Source of the DNA: Actinomadura darangshiensis
GTDB lineage: Bacteria; Actinomycetota; Actinomycetes; Streptosporangiales; Streptosporangiaceae
Assembly (NCBI RefSeq): GCF_004349235.1
Contig: NZ_SMKY01000023.1
Span: 1-57,661, forward strand
Reading direction: 5' to 3'
DNA length: 57,661 bases
The position numbers and the translations under genes were made by a program. Below the pieces are notes generated by a model. That model saw only the letters and a list, made by a program, of their open reading frames with translations. It did no database searches and was not told the origin of the DNA. Shown here one piece after another: positions 39,772 through 47,682 of the stretch. Numbering within the stretch: the first letter of the stretch is position 1; the number at the start of each line of letters is the position of its first letter.

Positions 39772-40854
39772 TCAGTTCGCCGGCTTCGGATTCCTCGCCG
39801 CGGAAGCGGAGACGGTATCGGCCAGCCAATCGAATGCGGCTTCCTGCATGGGCCGGTCGAAGCAGTGCGGAGCGTTGAAAAATGATCCGGTATAGGTGGC
39901 GGGTGATTTCCGGTACGCCTCGGTGATCTGGAGATGGGCGCGGCGCATGCCCTGGGCGGGGAAGAGCGGATCCGCCGCCGCGTAGAGCACCAGCAGCGGG
40001 GAGGGAGCGCGGGCGGCGACGACGCCGGGCCAGTCGGCCAGGCGCGTCAGTCCGGGCGGGAACAGCATCCAGGAATGGGCGGCCACATGCTCGGCACGGA
40101 GATCCTGGAAGGAGGAGACCATCGCGGCCACGGCCACCGCGCTGACCGCGGGGTCGAGGACGCCCAGCAGGGCGGCCCGTGCCCCGCCGCCCGACAGGCC
40201 GATCGTGCTGACCGACTCGATGTCGGCCCGGGAACGCAGGTACGCCGCGGCCGCCAGGTCCTCGGACGCGATGACGCCCGCGAACGAGGTGCCGAGGAGT
40301 GTGCAGGTCTTCTCCAGGACGTGTTCGTGCTCGCGGGCCGCACGGTCGTAGCGGTCGGCCTCGCTCGCGTCCGGGTCGGGGGCGAGGGGCAGCGGGAAGC
40401 GGCGGCTCCCCCAGGCGAACACGTCGTGGGCGAGCACGGCGAAGCCCCGGCGGGCCAGCTCGCAGGCATAGGCGCGGCCGGCGTACAGCTCGGCGCGCAG
40501 CCGGACGACCTCGGGCGCGGGCCGCTCCGGCCCGTCGGCGATCTTGTCCTTGCCCGCCCGCTTCATGCCCGCGTGGCAATGCATCGCGACGACGCCGGGC
40601 AGCGGGCCCGCGACGCCGGCCGGGCGGAGCAGGAAGGCGCGGGTGCGGGGGCCGTAGCCCACCGTCCACGACAGTTCCTCCCCCGCCAGGCCGGCGGCGG
40701 TCCAGCGACGCTCGATCCTGACGTCGCCGGCACTCAGCTCCAGGACGCCCAGCACGTCCCGCAGCCGTCCGGGGAGATCCGGGCCCGACGGGGGGAAGAG
40801 GCCGCGGCTGCGCCCCGCGACCTCCGCCAGGCCGGCGAACTCCCCGGGCATCAT
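39772..40854 (-). CDS. Alpha/beta hydrolase, acetyl-xylan/cephalosporin-C deacetylase or dienelactone hydrolase-like
   Basis: A 360-residue cytoplasmic-looking esterase without a signal peptide. Landmarks are GVVAMHCHAGMKRAGKDK (oxyanion region), FAVLAHDVFAWGSRRF, the nucleophile elbow GLSGGGARAALLG, LVLYAAADPLFPAQGMRR (acid) and NAPHCFDRPMQ (His). The starts at 40854/40851 overlap the TGA of the oxidoreductase gene (TGATGATG). The gene comes last after the oxidoreductase, so it is probably transcribed with it. In a pectin locus a role in removing acetyl or methyl groups from imported oligogalacturonides is plausible. Confidence 0.82.
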   Translation of the reverse strand: MMPGEFAGLAEVAGRSRGLFPPSGPDLPGRLRDVLGVLELSAGDVRIERRWTAAGLAGEELSWTVGYGPRTRAFLLRPAGVAGPLPGVVAMHCHAGMKRAGKDKIADGPERPAPEVVRLRAELYAGRAYACELARRGFAVLAHDVFAWGSRRFPLPLAPDPDASEADRYDRAAREHEHVLEKTCTLLGTSFAGVIASEDLAAAAYLRSRADIESVSTIGLSGGGARAALLGVLDPAVSAVAVAAMVSSFQDLRAEHVAAHSWMLFPPGLTRLADWPGVVAARAPSPLLVLYAAADPLFPAQGMRRAHLQITEAYRKSPATYTGSFFNAPHCFDRPMQEAAFDWLADTVSASAARNPKPAN

Positions 40855-42137
40855 CAGCCGGTCTGCCGGGTGCCGCCGCCCGTGAGGGCGACGGGGGCGC
40901 CGGTCGACGCGGACAGGTCGGCCGACACGCCGATCATCACGCTCGCGACACCCGCGCGGTGCCCGGCCTGGCGGCCGAGCGGGTCGTCCGATGGGCCGCG
41001 GAACACGTCGTCCAGCAGCAGCGCGTCGCCGCCGCCGTGCGCGCCCGCACCCTGCTCGATCGCGACCTCCTCCGGCAGCTGCCAGTGCCGGTGCAGGACG
41101 ATCCGCTCGGACGCGCCCGCCGCGTGCTCCTTCCCGGACGCGGTCGGGTCGATCGCCGCGTGCGGGGGCGTCCACGCCCGCTCGACGACGTCCAGCTCCA
41201 GCCGCCCGGCGGTGCCGTTGAAGACGGCCCGGTATCCCTCGGCGGGCGCGTGCGCGTTGAGCGAGTAGGTGAGCAGCGCGCCGCGCTCGTACCGGACGAG
41301 GACCGACATGTTGTCGTCGATCGTGACGCCCTCGCCGAAGACGTCCTGGTCGCGGAGGTAGCCGTCCTCGTGCTCGGCGTCCAGGTAGAGGCGCTTCAGC
41401 CGGGGATCGGCGGACAGGTCCAGCAGGAACGGGTCGGTGCCGAGGCCAGGCGCGTTCCGGGCCCGTTCGGGCCGGTCGGCGAGCCCCCGTTCGCGGGCGT
41501 TACCGGCGCCGTAGAAGCGCAGGGACGTCTGCGCGTAGACGGACGCGGCGGCGTCGGCGATCCACCAGTTGACCAGGTCGAAGTGGTGGGTGGCCTTGTG
41601 GACCAGCAGGCCGCCGGAGTTCGCCTTGTCGCGGTGCCAGCGGCGGAAGTAGTCGGCGCCGTGGATGGTGTCGAGCGCCCACTCGAAGTGCACGGAGGTG
41701 ACGTCGCCGATCGCGCCGTCCGCGATCAGCTCGCGGACGGCGCTGTTGCGCGGCGAGTAGCGGTAGTTGAAGGTGACGATGAGCCTGCCGGTGCTCCGCC
41801 CGGCCGCGGCCATGATGGCCGCGCAGTCCGCGGCGGTGGTGCACAGCGGCTTCTCGACGACGACGTCCTTGCCGGCGTCGAGGGCCTCGACCACGTAGCG
41901 GGCGTGGGTGGCGTCGACGGTGGCGACCACGACCGCGTCGGCGAGTCCGAGCATCTTGCCGAACTCGGCGGGCTCGAAGCACGGCACGGGGCGGCCGATG
42001 CGGTCGGTGTAGTAGCCGAGGCGGGTCCGGTTCGGGTCGCAGAGCGCGACGATCTCGCCGGTGTCGCTCCACTCGCCGAGTAGCGCGTCGACGTACATCT
42101 GCGCGCGGTGGCCGAGGCCGACGAAGGCGTATCGCAT
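40854..42137 (-). CDS. Gfo/Idh/MocA-family oxidoreductase
   Basis: A 427-residue NAD(P)-dependent sugar oxidoreductase-like protein. It begins MRYAFVGLGHRAQMYVDAL (Rossmann motif), has VVEKPLCTTAADC with the family EKP lysine, and a C-terminal alpha/beta domain with HKATHHFDLVNWW supplying catalytic His/Asp positions. A frame extension to 42200 is unsupported; ATG 42137 with GGAG upstream is used. It lies between the binding-protein gene and the esterase gene in the same orientation and may oxidise or epimerise a uronate or oligosaccharide. C-terminal His-rich segment HRHWQLPEE is notable. Confidence 0.88.
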   Translation of the reverse strand: MRYAFVGLGHRAQMYVDALLGEWSDTGEIVALCDPNRTRLGYYTDRIGRPVPCFEPAEFGKMLGLADAVVVATVDATHARYVVEALDAGKDVVVEKPLCTTAADCAAIMAAAGRSTGRLIVTFNYRYSPRNSAVRELIADGAIGDVTSVHFEWALDTIHGADYFRRWHRDKANSGGLLVHKATHHFDLVNWWIADAAASVYAQTSLRFYGAGNARERGLADRPERARNAPGLGTDPFLLDLSADPRLKRLYLDAEHEDGYLRDQDVFGEGVTIDDNMSVLVRYERGALLTYSLNAHAPAEGYRAVFNGTAGRLELDVVERAWTPPHAAIDPTASGKEHAAGASERIVLHRHWQLPEEVAIEQGAGAHGGGDALLLDDVFRGPSDDPLGRQAGHRAGVASVMIGVSADLSASTGAPVALTGGGTRQTG

Positions 42138-42221
42138 GGTGCGGGGACTCCAGAGAGGGGTGGGCGCCGTGCGGCCCGGCCGTCCGAGAGCGGACCGCAC
42201 GGCGGGTCATGGATGGTGCCC

Positions 42222-43484
42222 TTACTGGGACAGGGAGTTGTTGGCCTCGGTGATGAAGGTCTTGGCCGCCGCGTCCGGCGTCGCCTTGCCGAACAGCACC
42301 GAGTCGGTGGCGCGCTTGAGGATGTCCTCCATCTCCGTCGCGCCCTTCGGCGGGACGACGACCGGGCTGAGCTCGCCCTTGATGGAGTCCATGAAGGCCA
42401 GCACCTTCTGGTCGGCCGGGGACAGCTTGCCCTTGATCGCGGTGACGACCTTGGCGTTGGTGGGCAGGCCGCGGTCGCTGAGCAGGATGGCGCCCGCGTC
42501 CGGGTCGTTGACCAGGAAGTCGACGAACTTCTGGGCGGCGGCGGTCTTCTCGGTCCGCGCCGAGATCGTGTAGTACATGGCCGGCTGGAGGAACATGCCG
42601 GAGGCGGTGGCGCCCGGCGACTTCGGCATGCGCAGCAGGTCCAGCTCCTCACCGGAGCCCTTGGTCAGCGCGTCGAGCTGGTTGCTCCACCAGCTCCCGA
42701 AAGCGCTTTCCTTGGTGACGAGCAGCGCCTGGTCGGGCTTGGTGCCGGTCTCCAGCATCTTGGCGGCGCTCGGCCCCGCCTTCGTGTCGATGATCTTCTG
42801 CAGCAGCGTCCACCAGTCCTTGACGGTCTGCTCGGAGACGCCCACCTTGCCGTCCTTGTAGAACGGCTCGCCCTTCTGCCCGGCGAAGATCTGCAGGAAC
42901 GCCGGGTTCTCGTTGTACTCGGTGCCCCAGGTCTTGCCGCCGTTCTTCGCGGTGATCTTCTGGGCGAGCGAGATGTAGTCGTCCCACGTCCAGGTCTTGT
43001 CGTCGGGGACCTTCTGGCCGGCCTTCTCCACGGCCTTCTTGTTGACGATCATCGGGAAGGCGTTGACGCCGGTGGGGATCGCGTACTGCTTCCCGTCGAC
43101 CTGGCCGGCCTTGAGGACGCTCTGGTCGAGGTCGGTGGTGGTGACCTTGCCGTTCAGGTCGGCGATGGTGCCCCGGCTCGAGTACTCCGCCAGGGCGCGG
43201 ATCTCGATGGACATGACGTCCGGGGCGTCCCCGGCAGCGGTCTTGGTGGCGAGCTTCTCGTAGTAGCTGTCGAAGTCGGAGAAGTCGCCCTCGACCTTGA
43301 TCGACGGGTTCTTCTCCTCGAACTTGGCGATGGCGGCCTCGGTCAGCTTCTGCCGGGAGTCGCTGCCCCAGTAGGAGAAGACGATCTTGTTCTTGTCGCC
43401 GGAACCGCCGCCGTCGCCGCTTCCGCAGGCGGTGGCCGACACCGCGACCAGCATGGCGGCGGTCGCCGCCAGGATGCGCTTCAT
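42222..43484 (-). CDS. Sugar ABC transporter substrate-binding lipoprotein (family 1)
   Basis: A 420-residue extracellular solute-binding protein. The signal peptide ends in a lipobox VSATA|C (about 20), followed by a Gly/Asp/Ser tether and KIVFSYWGSDSRQKLTEAAIAKFEEKNPSIKVEG, the usual MalE-type first lobe. Trp-rich segments (TWTWDDY, DWWTLL, GSWWSNQL) probably stack on sugar rings. GGAGG precedes the ATG. It follows the two permease genes. The coding sequence contains an exact copy of the 12-bp class A operator core at 42699-42710. Confidence 0.92.
   Translation of the reverse strand: MKRILAATAAMLVAVSATACGSGDGGGSGDKNKIVFSYWGSDSRQKLTEAAIAKFEEKNPSIKVEGDFSDFDSYYEKLATKTAAGDAPDVMSIEIRALAEYSSRGTIADLNGKVTTTDLDQSVLKAGQVDGKQYAIPTGVNAFPMIVNKKAVEKAGQKVPDDKTWTWDDYISLAQKITAKNGGKTWGTEYNENPAFLQIFAGQKGEPFYKDGKVGVSEQTVKDWWTLLQKIIDTKAGPSAAKMLETGTKPDQALLVTKESAFGSWWSNQLDALTKGSGEELDLLRMPKSPGATASGMFLQPAMYYTISARTEKTAAAQKFVDFLVNDPDAGAILLSDRGLPTNAKVVTAIKGKLSPADQKVLAFMDSIKGELSPVVVPPKGATEMEDILKRATDSVLFGKATPDAAAKTFITEANNSLSQ
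42699..42710. promoter_or_regulatory. Class A LacI-type palindrome inside the binding-protein gene
   Basis: GAAAGCGCTTTC, the exact core of the PL9 operator, lies in the coding sequence and encodes part of KESAFG. It could be an intragenic roadblock or looping site for the same repressor, or coincidence: 12 specified bases are rare but codon use does not forbid them. Confidence 0.4.
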
Positions 43485-43520
43485 TTCGTTGAACCTCCGG
43501 GGAACGGGGGGAGAAGAGGG

Positions 43521-44408
43521 CTACTTGAGGCCGGTGGTCGCCATTCCTCGGACGAGGTACTTCTGGCCGGCCAGGAAGAATCCGAAGATCGGACCGAGCG
43601 AGACGATCGACATCGCGAACATCGGCCCCCACGAGGAGTCGCCGCTGGAATCCAGGAACTGGCGCAGCGCGACCGGGGCCGTGAGCTTGTCGGAGTTGGT
43701 CAGGTAGAGGTTCTGGGTGAAGAAGTCGTTCCACGTCCAGATGAACGTGAAGATCGCCGTGGTCGCCAGCGCGGGGACGCAGAGCGGCATCACGACCTGG
43801 AGGAACGTGCGCAGGTGCCCGGCGCCGTCGATCGCCGCCGCCTCGTCCAGCTCCCGGGGCAGGGTGCGGATGAACTGCACCATGAGGAAGATGAAGAACG
43901 CGTCGGTGGCGAGGAACTTGGGCAGCACGATCGGCCAGATCGTGTTGATCCAGTCGATCTTGTTGAACGCGATGTACTGCGGGACGACCGTGACGTGGTG
44001 CGGCAGCATGATCGACACCAGCATGATCGCGAACCACAGCTTCTTGAGCGGGAACTCCAGCCGGGCGAACGCGTAGGCCGCGAGCGAGCAGGCGAACAGG
44101 TTGCCGACGACGGCCAGGCAGGTGAGGACCGCCGAGTTCCACAGGTAGTAGCCGAACGAGTGCTTGAGCGCGTGCCAGCCGCCGGTGTAGTTCCCGGCGG
44201 TGACATCGGACGGGACGAGGCCGGGCTCCCGGAAGATCAGTTCCTCGGGCTTGACCGAGCTGGAGATCATCCAGAACAGCGGGTAGAGCATGAACAGCCC
44301 GAACACAATCAGCAGCGCGTGCTTGGTCAGTCGCGAGGCGGGCCGGAACAGCACCGGCACGCGCCTGTTCGTCGTCTTGGTCGTCATCGCCTTAGTTGTC
44401 GTCGCCAT
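43521..44408 (-). CDS. Sugar ABC transporter permease (MalG/CUT1 type)
   Basis: A 295-residue inner-membrane protein with six hydrophobic segments and the EAA loop ELDEAAAIDGAGHLRTFLQVVMPL that docks the ATPase. It overlaps the upstream permease gene by 17 bases. No ATPase gene is in this operon, which is normal for actinobacterial CUT1 systems that share an MsiK-type ATPase encoded elsewhere. A later ATG at 44387, just past the other permease's stop, is an alternative start. Confidence 0.93.
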   Translation of the reverse strand: MATTTKAMTTKTTNRRVPVLFRPASRLTKHALLIVFGLFMLYPLFWMISSSVKPEELIFREPGLVPSDVTAGNYTGGWHALKHSFGYYLWNSAVLTCLAVVGNLFACSLAAYAFARLEFPLKKLWFAIMLVSIMLPHHVTVVPQYIAFNKIDWINTIWPIVLPKFLATDAFFIFLMVQFIRTLPRELDEAAAIDGAGHLRTFLQVVMPLCVPALATTAIFTFIWTWNDFFTQNLYLTNSDKLTAPVALRQFLDSSGDSSWGPMFAMSIVSLGPIFGFFLAGQKYLVRGMATTGLK

Positions 44409-45387
44409 AGAAGACCCAGAATCGAGACATGAGGAAGTTGACGGCGGTCAGAGCCCCGATGATGAGCAGGAGCACCCACGCCATCGCGGCCGCGTATCCC
44501 ATCTCGTAGTTCTTGAAGCCCTTGATGTAGAGGTAGAGCGTGTAGAAGAGCGTCGAGTCGACCGGCCCGCCGTTGCCGCCGCTGACGACGAACGACTGCG
44601 TGAACGACTGGAACGACTTGATGACCTCCAGCACGGCGTTGAAGAAGATGATCGGGGTGAGCAGCGGCAGCGTGATCGAGCGGAACTGCCGGAGCGTGCC
44701 GGCGCCGTCGACCCGCGCCGCCTCGTAGAGGTTCCGCGGGATCTGCCGCAGCCCGGCGAGGAAGATGACCATCGGGGCGCCGAACGTCCAGACGTGCAGG
44801 ACGATCAGCGTCCACAGCGCGGTGTCGGGACTGGTGACCCAGCCCTGCCCCTCGTAGCCGAACCAGCCGAGGAAGGTGTTGACGATCCCGTCCGTCCCGA
44901 AGATCTTCTTCCACAGGATCGAGATCGCCACGCTCCCGCCGAGCAGCGAGGGCAGGTAGAAGACCGACCGGTAGAACGGCAGCCCGCGCAGCCCCTTGTC
45001 CAGCGCCAGCGCCAGCCCGAGGGCGAAGGCGAGCTGGAGCGGGACGGAGACCACGACGTAGGTGGTCGTGACCTTGAGCGAGTTGATGTACCGGTCGTCG
45101 GCCGTGAACATCTTGTCGTAGTTGTCCAGGCCGACCCAGTGCGCGGGGGCCAGCAGGCTGTAGTCGGTGAACGACAGGTACAGCGAGGCGATCATCGGCC
45201 CGAGCGTGATGGCGAACAGGCCGATGAACCAGGGGGCCAGGAACAGGTAGCCGGCCCATGCCTGCGAGCGGGCGCGGGAGCTCTTGCGGCGGCGTCGGCG
45301 GCGTCCGCCCGTCTGCACGGGGGGCGTGTCCGGAGGCTCGGCCGTCTCCGTCGCCGTGTCGGCCGCAGCGGGCCTCAGCGTCATCAC
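44392..45387 (-). CDS. Sugar ABC transporter permease (MalF/CUT1 type)
   Basis: A 331-residue permease with a very basic N-terminal cytoplasmic arm (GGRRRRRRKSSRAR), six hydrophobic segments and the EAA loop NLYEAARVDGAGTLRQFRSITLPLL. GAGAGG stands seven bases before the ATG. It is the first gene of the importer operon, directly downstream of a strong promoter and a class A operator. Together with the MalG-type partner and the lipoprotein it should import a pectin-derived oligosaccharide. Confidence 0.93.
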   Translation of the reverse strand: MMTLRPAAADTATETAEPPDTPPVQTGGRRRRRRKSSRARSQAWAGYLFLAPWFIGLFAITLGPMIASLYLSFTDYSLLAPAHWVGLDNYDKMFTADDRYINSLKVTTTYVVVSVPLQLAFALGLALALDKGLRGLPFYRSVFYLPSLLGGSVAISILWKKIFGTDGIVNTFLGWFGYEGQGWVTSPDTALWTLIVLHVWTFGAPMVIFLAGLRQIPRNLYEAARVDGAGTLRQFRSITLPLLTPIIFFNAVLEVIKSFQSFTQSFVVSGGNGGPVDSTLFYTLYLYIKGFKNYEMGYAAAMAWVLLLIIGALTAVNFLMSRFWVFYGDDN

Positions 45388-45410
45388 TGGCCTCTCGGTG
45401 AGGTGGTTGA

Positions 45411-45422
45411 GATAGCGCTTTC
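45411..45422. promoter_or_regulatory. LacI-type operator, class A (sugar ABC operon)
   Basis: GATAGCGCTTTC differs at one base from the palindrome GAAAGCGCTTTC found at the PL9 gene. It touches the -10 box of the ABC operon promoter and covers the predicted transcription start. Confidence 0.7.
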
Positions 45423-45449
45423 TTATAGCGAATCCGGAGATGACGTCAA
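45422..45449 (-). promoter_or_regulatory. Promoter of the sugar ABC importer operon
   Basis: On the minus strand TTGACG (45449-45444) and TATAAG (45427-45422) are separated by 16 bases, a near-consensus housekeeping promoter. A short inverted repeat GTGAG/CTCAC (45459-45472) lies just upstream. Confidence 0.7.
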
Positions 45450-45565
45450 CCCTTTGCAGTGAGATTCCTCACGGGCCGGACCTGGACGAATTCGCATAAC
45501 TCAAGCTCAGCGGCATCTTCGGCAACGCAGCGTCGCAAGAGAATGACCGAGGCTGAAGCTTGTTA

Positions 45566-45581
45566 CTACAACCGATTGCAG
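45566..45581. promoter_or_regulatory. LacI-type operator-like site, class B (3' end of mutarotase gene)
   Basis: On the minus strand CTGCAATCGGTTGTAG resembles the class B sites GCAA-N4-TTGC with one mismatch. It overlaps the stop codon of the mutarotase gene and lies about 120 bases upstream of the ABC promoter, so it could help control the ABC operon. Confidence 0.45.
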
Positions 45582-46546
45582 TCGCGGGCACGACTGAAGC
45601 GGTAGGTGGTGACCGAGGCGTGCTCCTCGCCCGGCCGCAGCACCGCGGACGGGAATCCCGGCTGGTTCGGCGCGTCGGGGAAGCGCTGGGTCTCCAGGCA
45701 CAGGCCCGCGAACGGGCCGTACGGCGTGGCGACGCCGTCCAGCATGTGGCCGGTGTAGAACTGGACGCCCGGCTCGGTGGTCGTGACCTCCATCGAGCGC
45801 CCGCCGGCCGGGTCGGTGACCGTCACCCGGCCCCGCAGCACGTAGCAGTGGTCGTAGCGGCCGCCGCGCCGCGCGTCCACCCGGGCGGGGGCGGTGAAGT
45901 CGAACGGCGTCCCGGCCACCGGGGCCAGCTCGCCCGTGGGGATCTTCCCCTCGTCCACCGGCAGGTAGCGGTCGGCGTCCATCGCCACCACGTGCCCGCG
46001 GACGTCGCCCGATCCCGCCAGGTTGAAGTAGGAGTGGTTGGTCAGGTTGACCACCGTCGGGGCGTCGGTCGTGGCGCGGTACTCAAGGCGCAGCGCGTCG
46101 CCGTCCAGGACGTACCGGACGCGGGCGTGCAGCTCGCCGGGGTAGCCCTCCTCGCCGTCCGGGCTCACCAGGCTCAGGGTGACCTCGGCCGGGCCCGCCG
46201 ACTCGGCCCGCCACACCCGCTTGTCGAAGCCGCGGACGCCGCCGTGCAGGCTGTGCCCGTCGTTGTTGGCCGCGAGCCGGTGCTCCCGGCCGTCGAGGGT
46301 GAACCTGCCGCGGGCGATGCGGTTGCCGTACCGGCCGACGACCGCGCCGAAGTACCGGCTGCGGCACAGGTAGTCGTCGAGCGTGTCCAGGCCGAGGACG
46401 ACGTCGGTGCCGTCCGCCACCTGGAGCCGCTGCAGGACGGCGCCGTAGGTGAGGACGGCGGCGCGCATCCGCCCGTTGTCCAGCACATGCCGTTCGACCT
46501 TCTCGCCGTCGGGCGTGACGCCGAAGGCGGCGGTGTCGTGTCTCAT
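45566..46546 (-). CDS. galM: Aldose 1-epimerase (galactose mutarotase)
   Basis: A 326-residue enzyme with the mutarotase landmarks [48 protein letters not shown] (catalytic His of NHSY) and [25 protein letters not shown] (catalytic Glu). The ATG overlaps the LacI gene's TGA (ATGA) and has GAAGGGA upstream. It would interconvert alpha and beta anomers of galactose or galacturonate released from imported sugars. The C-terminal CNRL codons double as a class B operator-like site. Confidence 0.93.
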   Translation of the reverse strand: MRHDTAAFGVTPDGEKVERHVLDNGRMRAAVLTYGAVLQRLQVADGTDVVLGLDTLDDYLCRSRYFGAVVGRYGNRIARGRFTLDGREHRLAANNDGHSLHGGVRGFDKRVWRAESAGPAEVTLSLVSPDGEEGYPGELHARVRYVLDGDALRLEYRATTDAPTVVNLTNHSYFNLAGSGDVRGHVVAMDADRYLPVDEGKIPTGELAPVAGTPFDFTAPARVDARRGGRYDHCYVLRGRVTVTDPAGGRSMEVTTTEPGVQFYTGHMLDGVATPYGPFAGLCLETQRFPDAPNQPGFPSAVLRPGEEHASVTTYRFSRARDCNRL

Positions 46547-47505
46547 GGGAGTCCCTTCGGGGGGGCGGTGGACTCGCGGACCACCAGGTGGGTTTCCAGG
46601 ACGGTGGCGGCGCTCATCGACTTGATGAGCAGGTCGACGGCCATGCGGCCGGCGTCGGCGGTGGGCATGGCGACCGTCGTGAGCTTGGGCCGGTGCAGAC
46701 GTCCGGTGACGCTGTCGTCGATGCCGATCACGCTGACGTCGTCGGGAACCCGGACGCCCAGCTCCTCCAGGCCCTCGATGAGGCCGATCGCGACGAGGTC
46801 GTTGTAGGCCAGCACGCCGGTCACGCCGGCCGCGGCCACCTGGCCGGCGGCGCCGACGCCGCCCTCCTCGGTGGGCGCGTTGGGGCCGATCACGTGGGTT
46901 TCGAGGCCGGGCGTGTTCGTGACGGCCTGGCGCATCTCGCCGCTCGTCCAGGAGCCGGACGGGCCGGACACGAGGGCGACCCGCCGGTGGCCGAGCCCGG
47001 CGAGGTGCCCCATCGCGGTGCGGGCGCCGTGGGCGACGTCCATGACGACCGTCGGGACGCCGCGCAGCCGCCGGTTGACCAGCACGAACGGGATCGACTC
47101 GGCCAGCTTCTCCAGCGCCTTGTTCGACAGCCGGGGGCTGCACAGCACGATGCCGTCCACCTGCTTGGAGAAGGCGAGGACGAGGTCCTGCTCCTCCACC
47201 GGGTCCTCGTCGGTGTCGGCGACGAACAGGTGGTAGTCCTGGCCGCGGGCGGCGGCCTGGGCGGCCTTGATCAGCGGGGGGAAGAACGGGTTCGCGAGAT
47301 CGGCGACGATCAGCCCGAGGTTGCCGGTCCGGCCCGTGGTGAGCGACCGGGCCGCCCGGTTCGGCCGGTAGCCGAGCTCCTCGGCTGTCGCGAGCACCCG
47401 GGTCCGGGTCTCGGCGTTCACCATGTGCGGCGCGGAGAACGTCCGCGACACCGTCGACACATGGACGCCGCACGCGTGCGCGACATCCCGGATAGTCACT
47501 GCCAT
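46543..47505 (-). CDS. LacI-family transcriptional repressor
   Basis: A 320-residue LacI/GalR protein. The helix-turn-helix TIRDVAHACGVHVSTVSRTFS occupies residues 4-24, followed by the hinge region (EELGYRPNRAARSLTTGRTG) and a type I periplasmic-fold ligand domain (NLGLIVADLANPFFPPLIK onward). ATG 47505 gives the canonical start; the open frame upstream has no support. It lies between class B operators (one over its own promoter, one over the divergent operon) and so probably autoregulates and represses the uronate genes. Which operator class it binds is not proven. Confidence 0.92.
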   Translation of the reverse strand: MAVTIRDVAHACGVHVSTVSRTFSAPHMVNAETRTRVLATAEELGYRPNRAARSLTTGRTGNLGLIVADLANPFFPPLIKAAQAAARGQDYHLFVADTDEDPVEEQDLVLAFSKQVDGIVLCSPRLSNKALEKLAESIPFVLVNRRLRGVPTVVMDVAHGARTAMGHLAGLGHRRVALVSGPSGSWTSGEMRQAVTNTPGLETHVIGPNAPTEEGGVGAAGQVAAAGVTGVLAYNDLVAIGLIEGLEELGVRVPDDVSVIGIDDSVTGRLHRPKLTTVAMPTADAGRMAVDLLIKSMSAATVLETHLVVRESTAPPKGLP

Positions 47506-47512
47506 GGAACCG

Positions 47513-47532
47513 ACTCTAACGCAACCGGTTGC
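47513..47532 (-). promoter_or_regulatory. lacI promoter -10 with class B operator
   Basis: GCAACCGGTTGC (47521-47532) is a perfect palindrome directly upstream of TAGAGT (47518-47513 on the minus strand), the likely -10 box of the LacI gene, which starts seven bases further on without a ribosome site. This suggests autorepression and a near-leaderless mRNA. Confidence 0.65.
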
Positions 47533-47582
47533 ACGTTCGACAAGATCACGGAGACCGTTTGCGCTGGTCGTGCAACGTTCAC

Positions 47583-47631
47583 TTGACGGGCGAGCACGTC
47601 TGGGCCGATTGTTTACTGCAACTGTTTGCAG
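47583..47631 (+). promoter_or_regulatory. Promoter and class B operator of the uronate operon
   Basis: TTGACG (47583-47588) is a good -35; the -10 is weak (about 47607-47612). CTGCAACTGTTTGCAG (47616-47631) shares the GCAA-N4-TTGC form of the lacI operator and covers the transcription start region. Confidence 0.6.
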
Positions 47632-47634
47632 CCC

Positions 47635-47682
47635 GAAGGAGTCCCAGCGGTGAGCCCTGAAGGAGTCCCGGCGACGAGCAGG
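47635..47682 (+). repeat. 24-bp tandem duplication carrying the ribosome binding site
   Basis: GAAGGAGTCCCAGCGGTGAGC (from 47635) is repeated with few changes as GAAGGAGTCCCGGCGACGAGC (from 47659). The first copy has AAGGAG eight bases before GTG 47650; the second has the same spacing to ACG. The duplication seems to have added an in-frame octapeptide and moved the start codon upstream. Confidence 0.6.

Noticed and set aside
45459..45472. GTGAG-ATTC-CTCAC inverted repeat as an extra operator
   Set aside because: Arms of only five bases just upstream of the -35 box with no second copy in the locus; too weak to call, though mentioned with the promoter.
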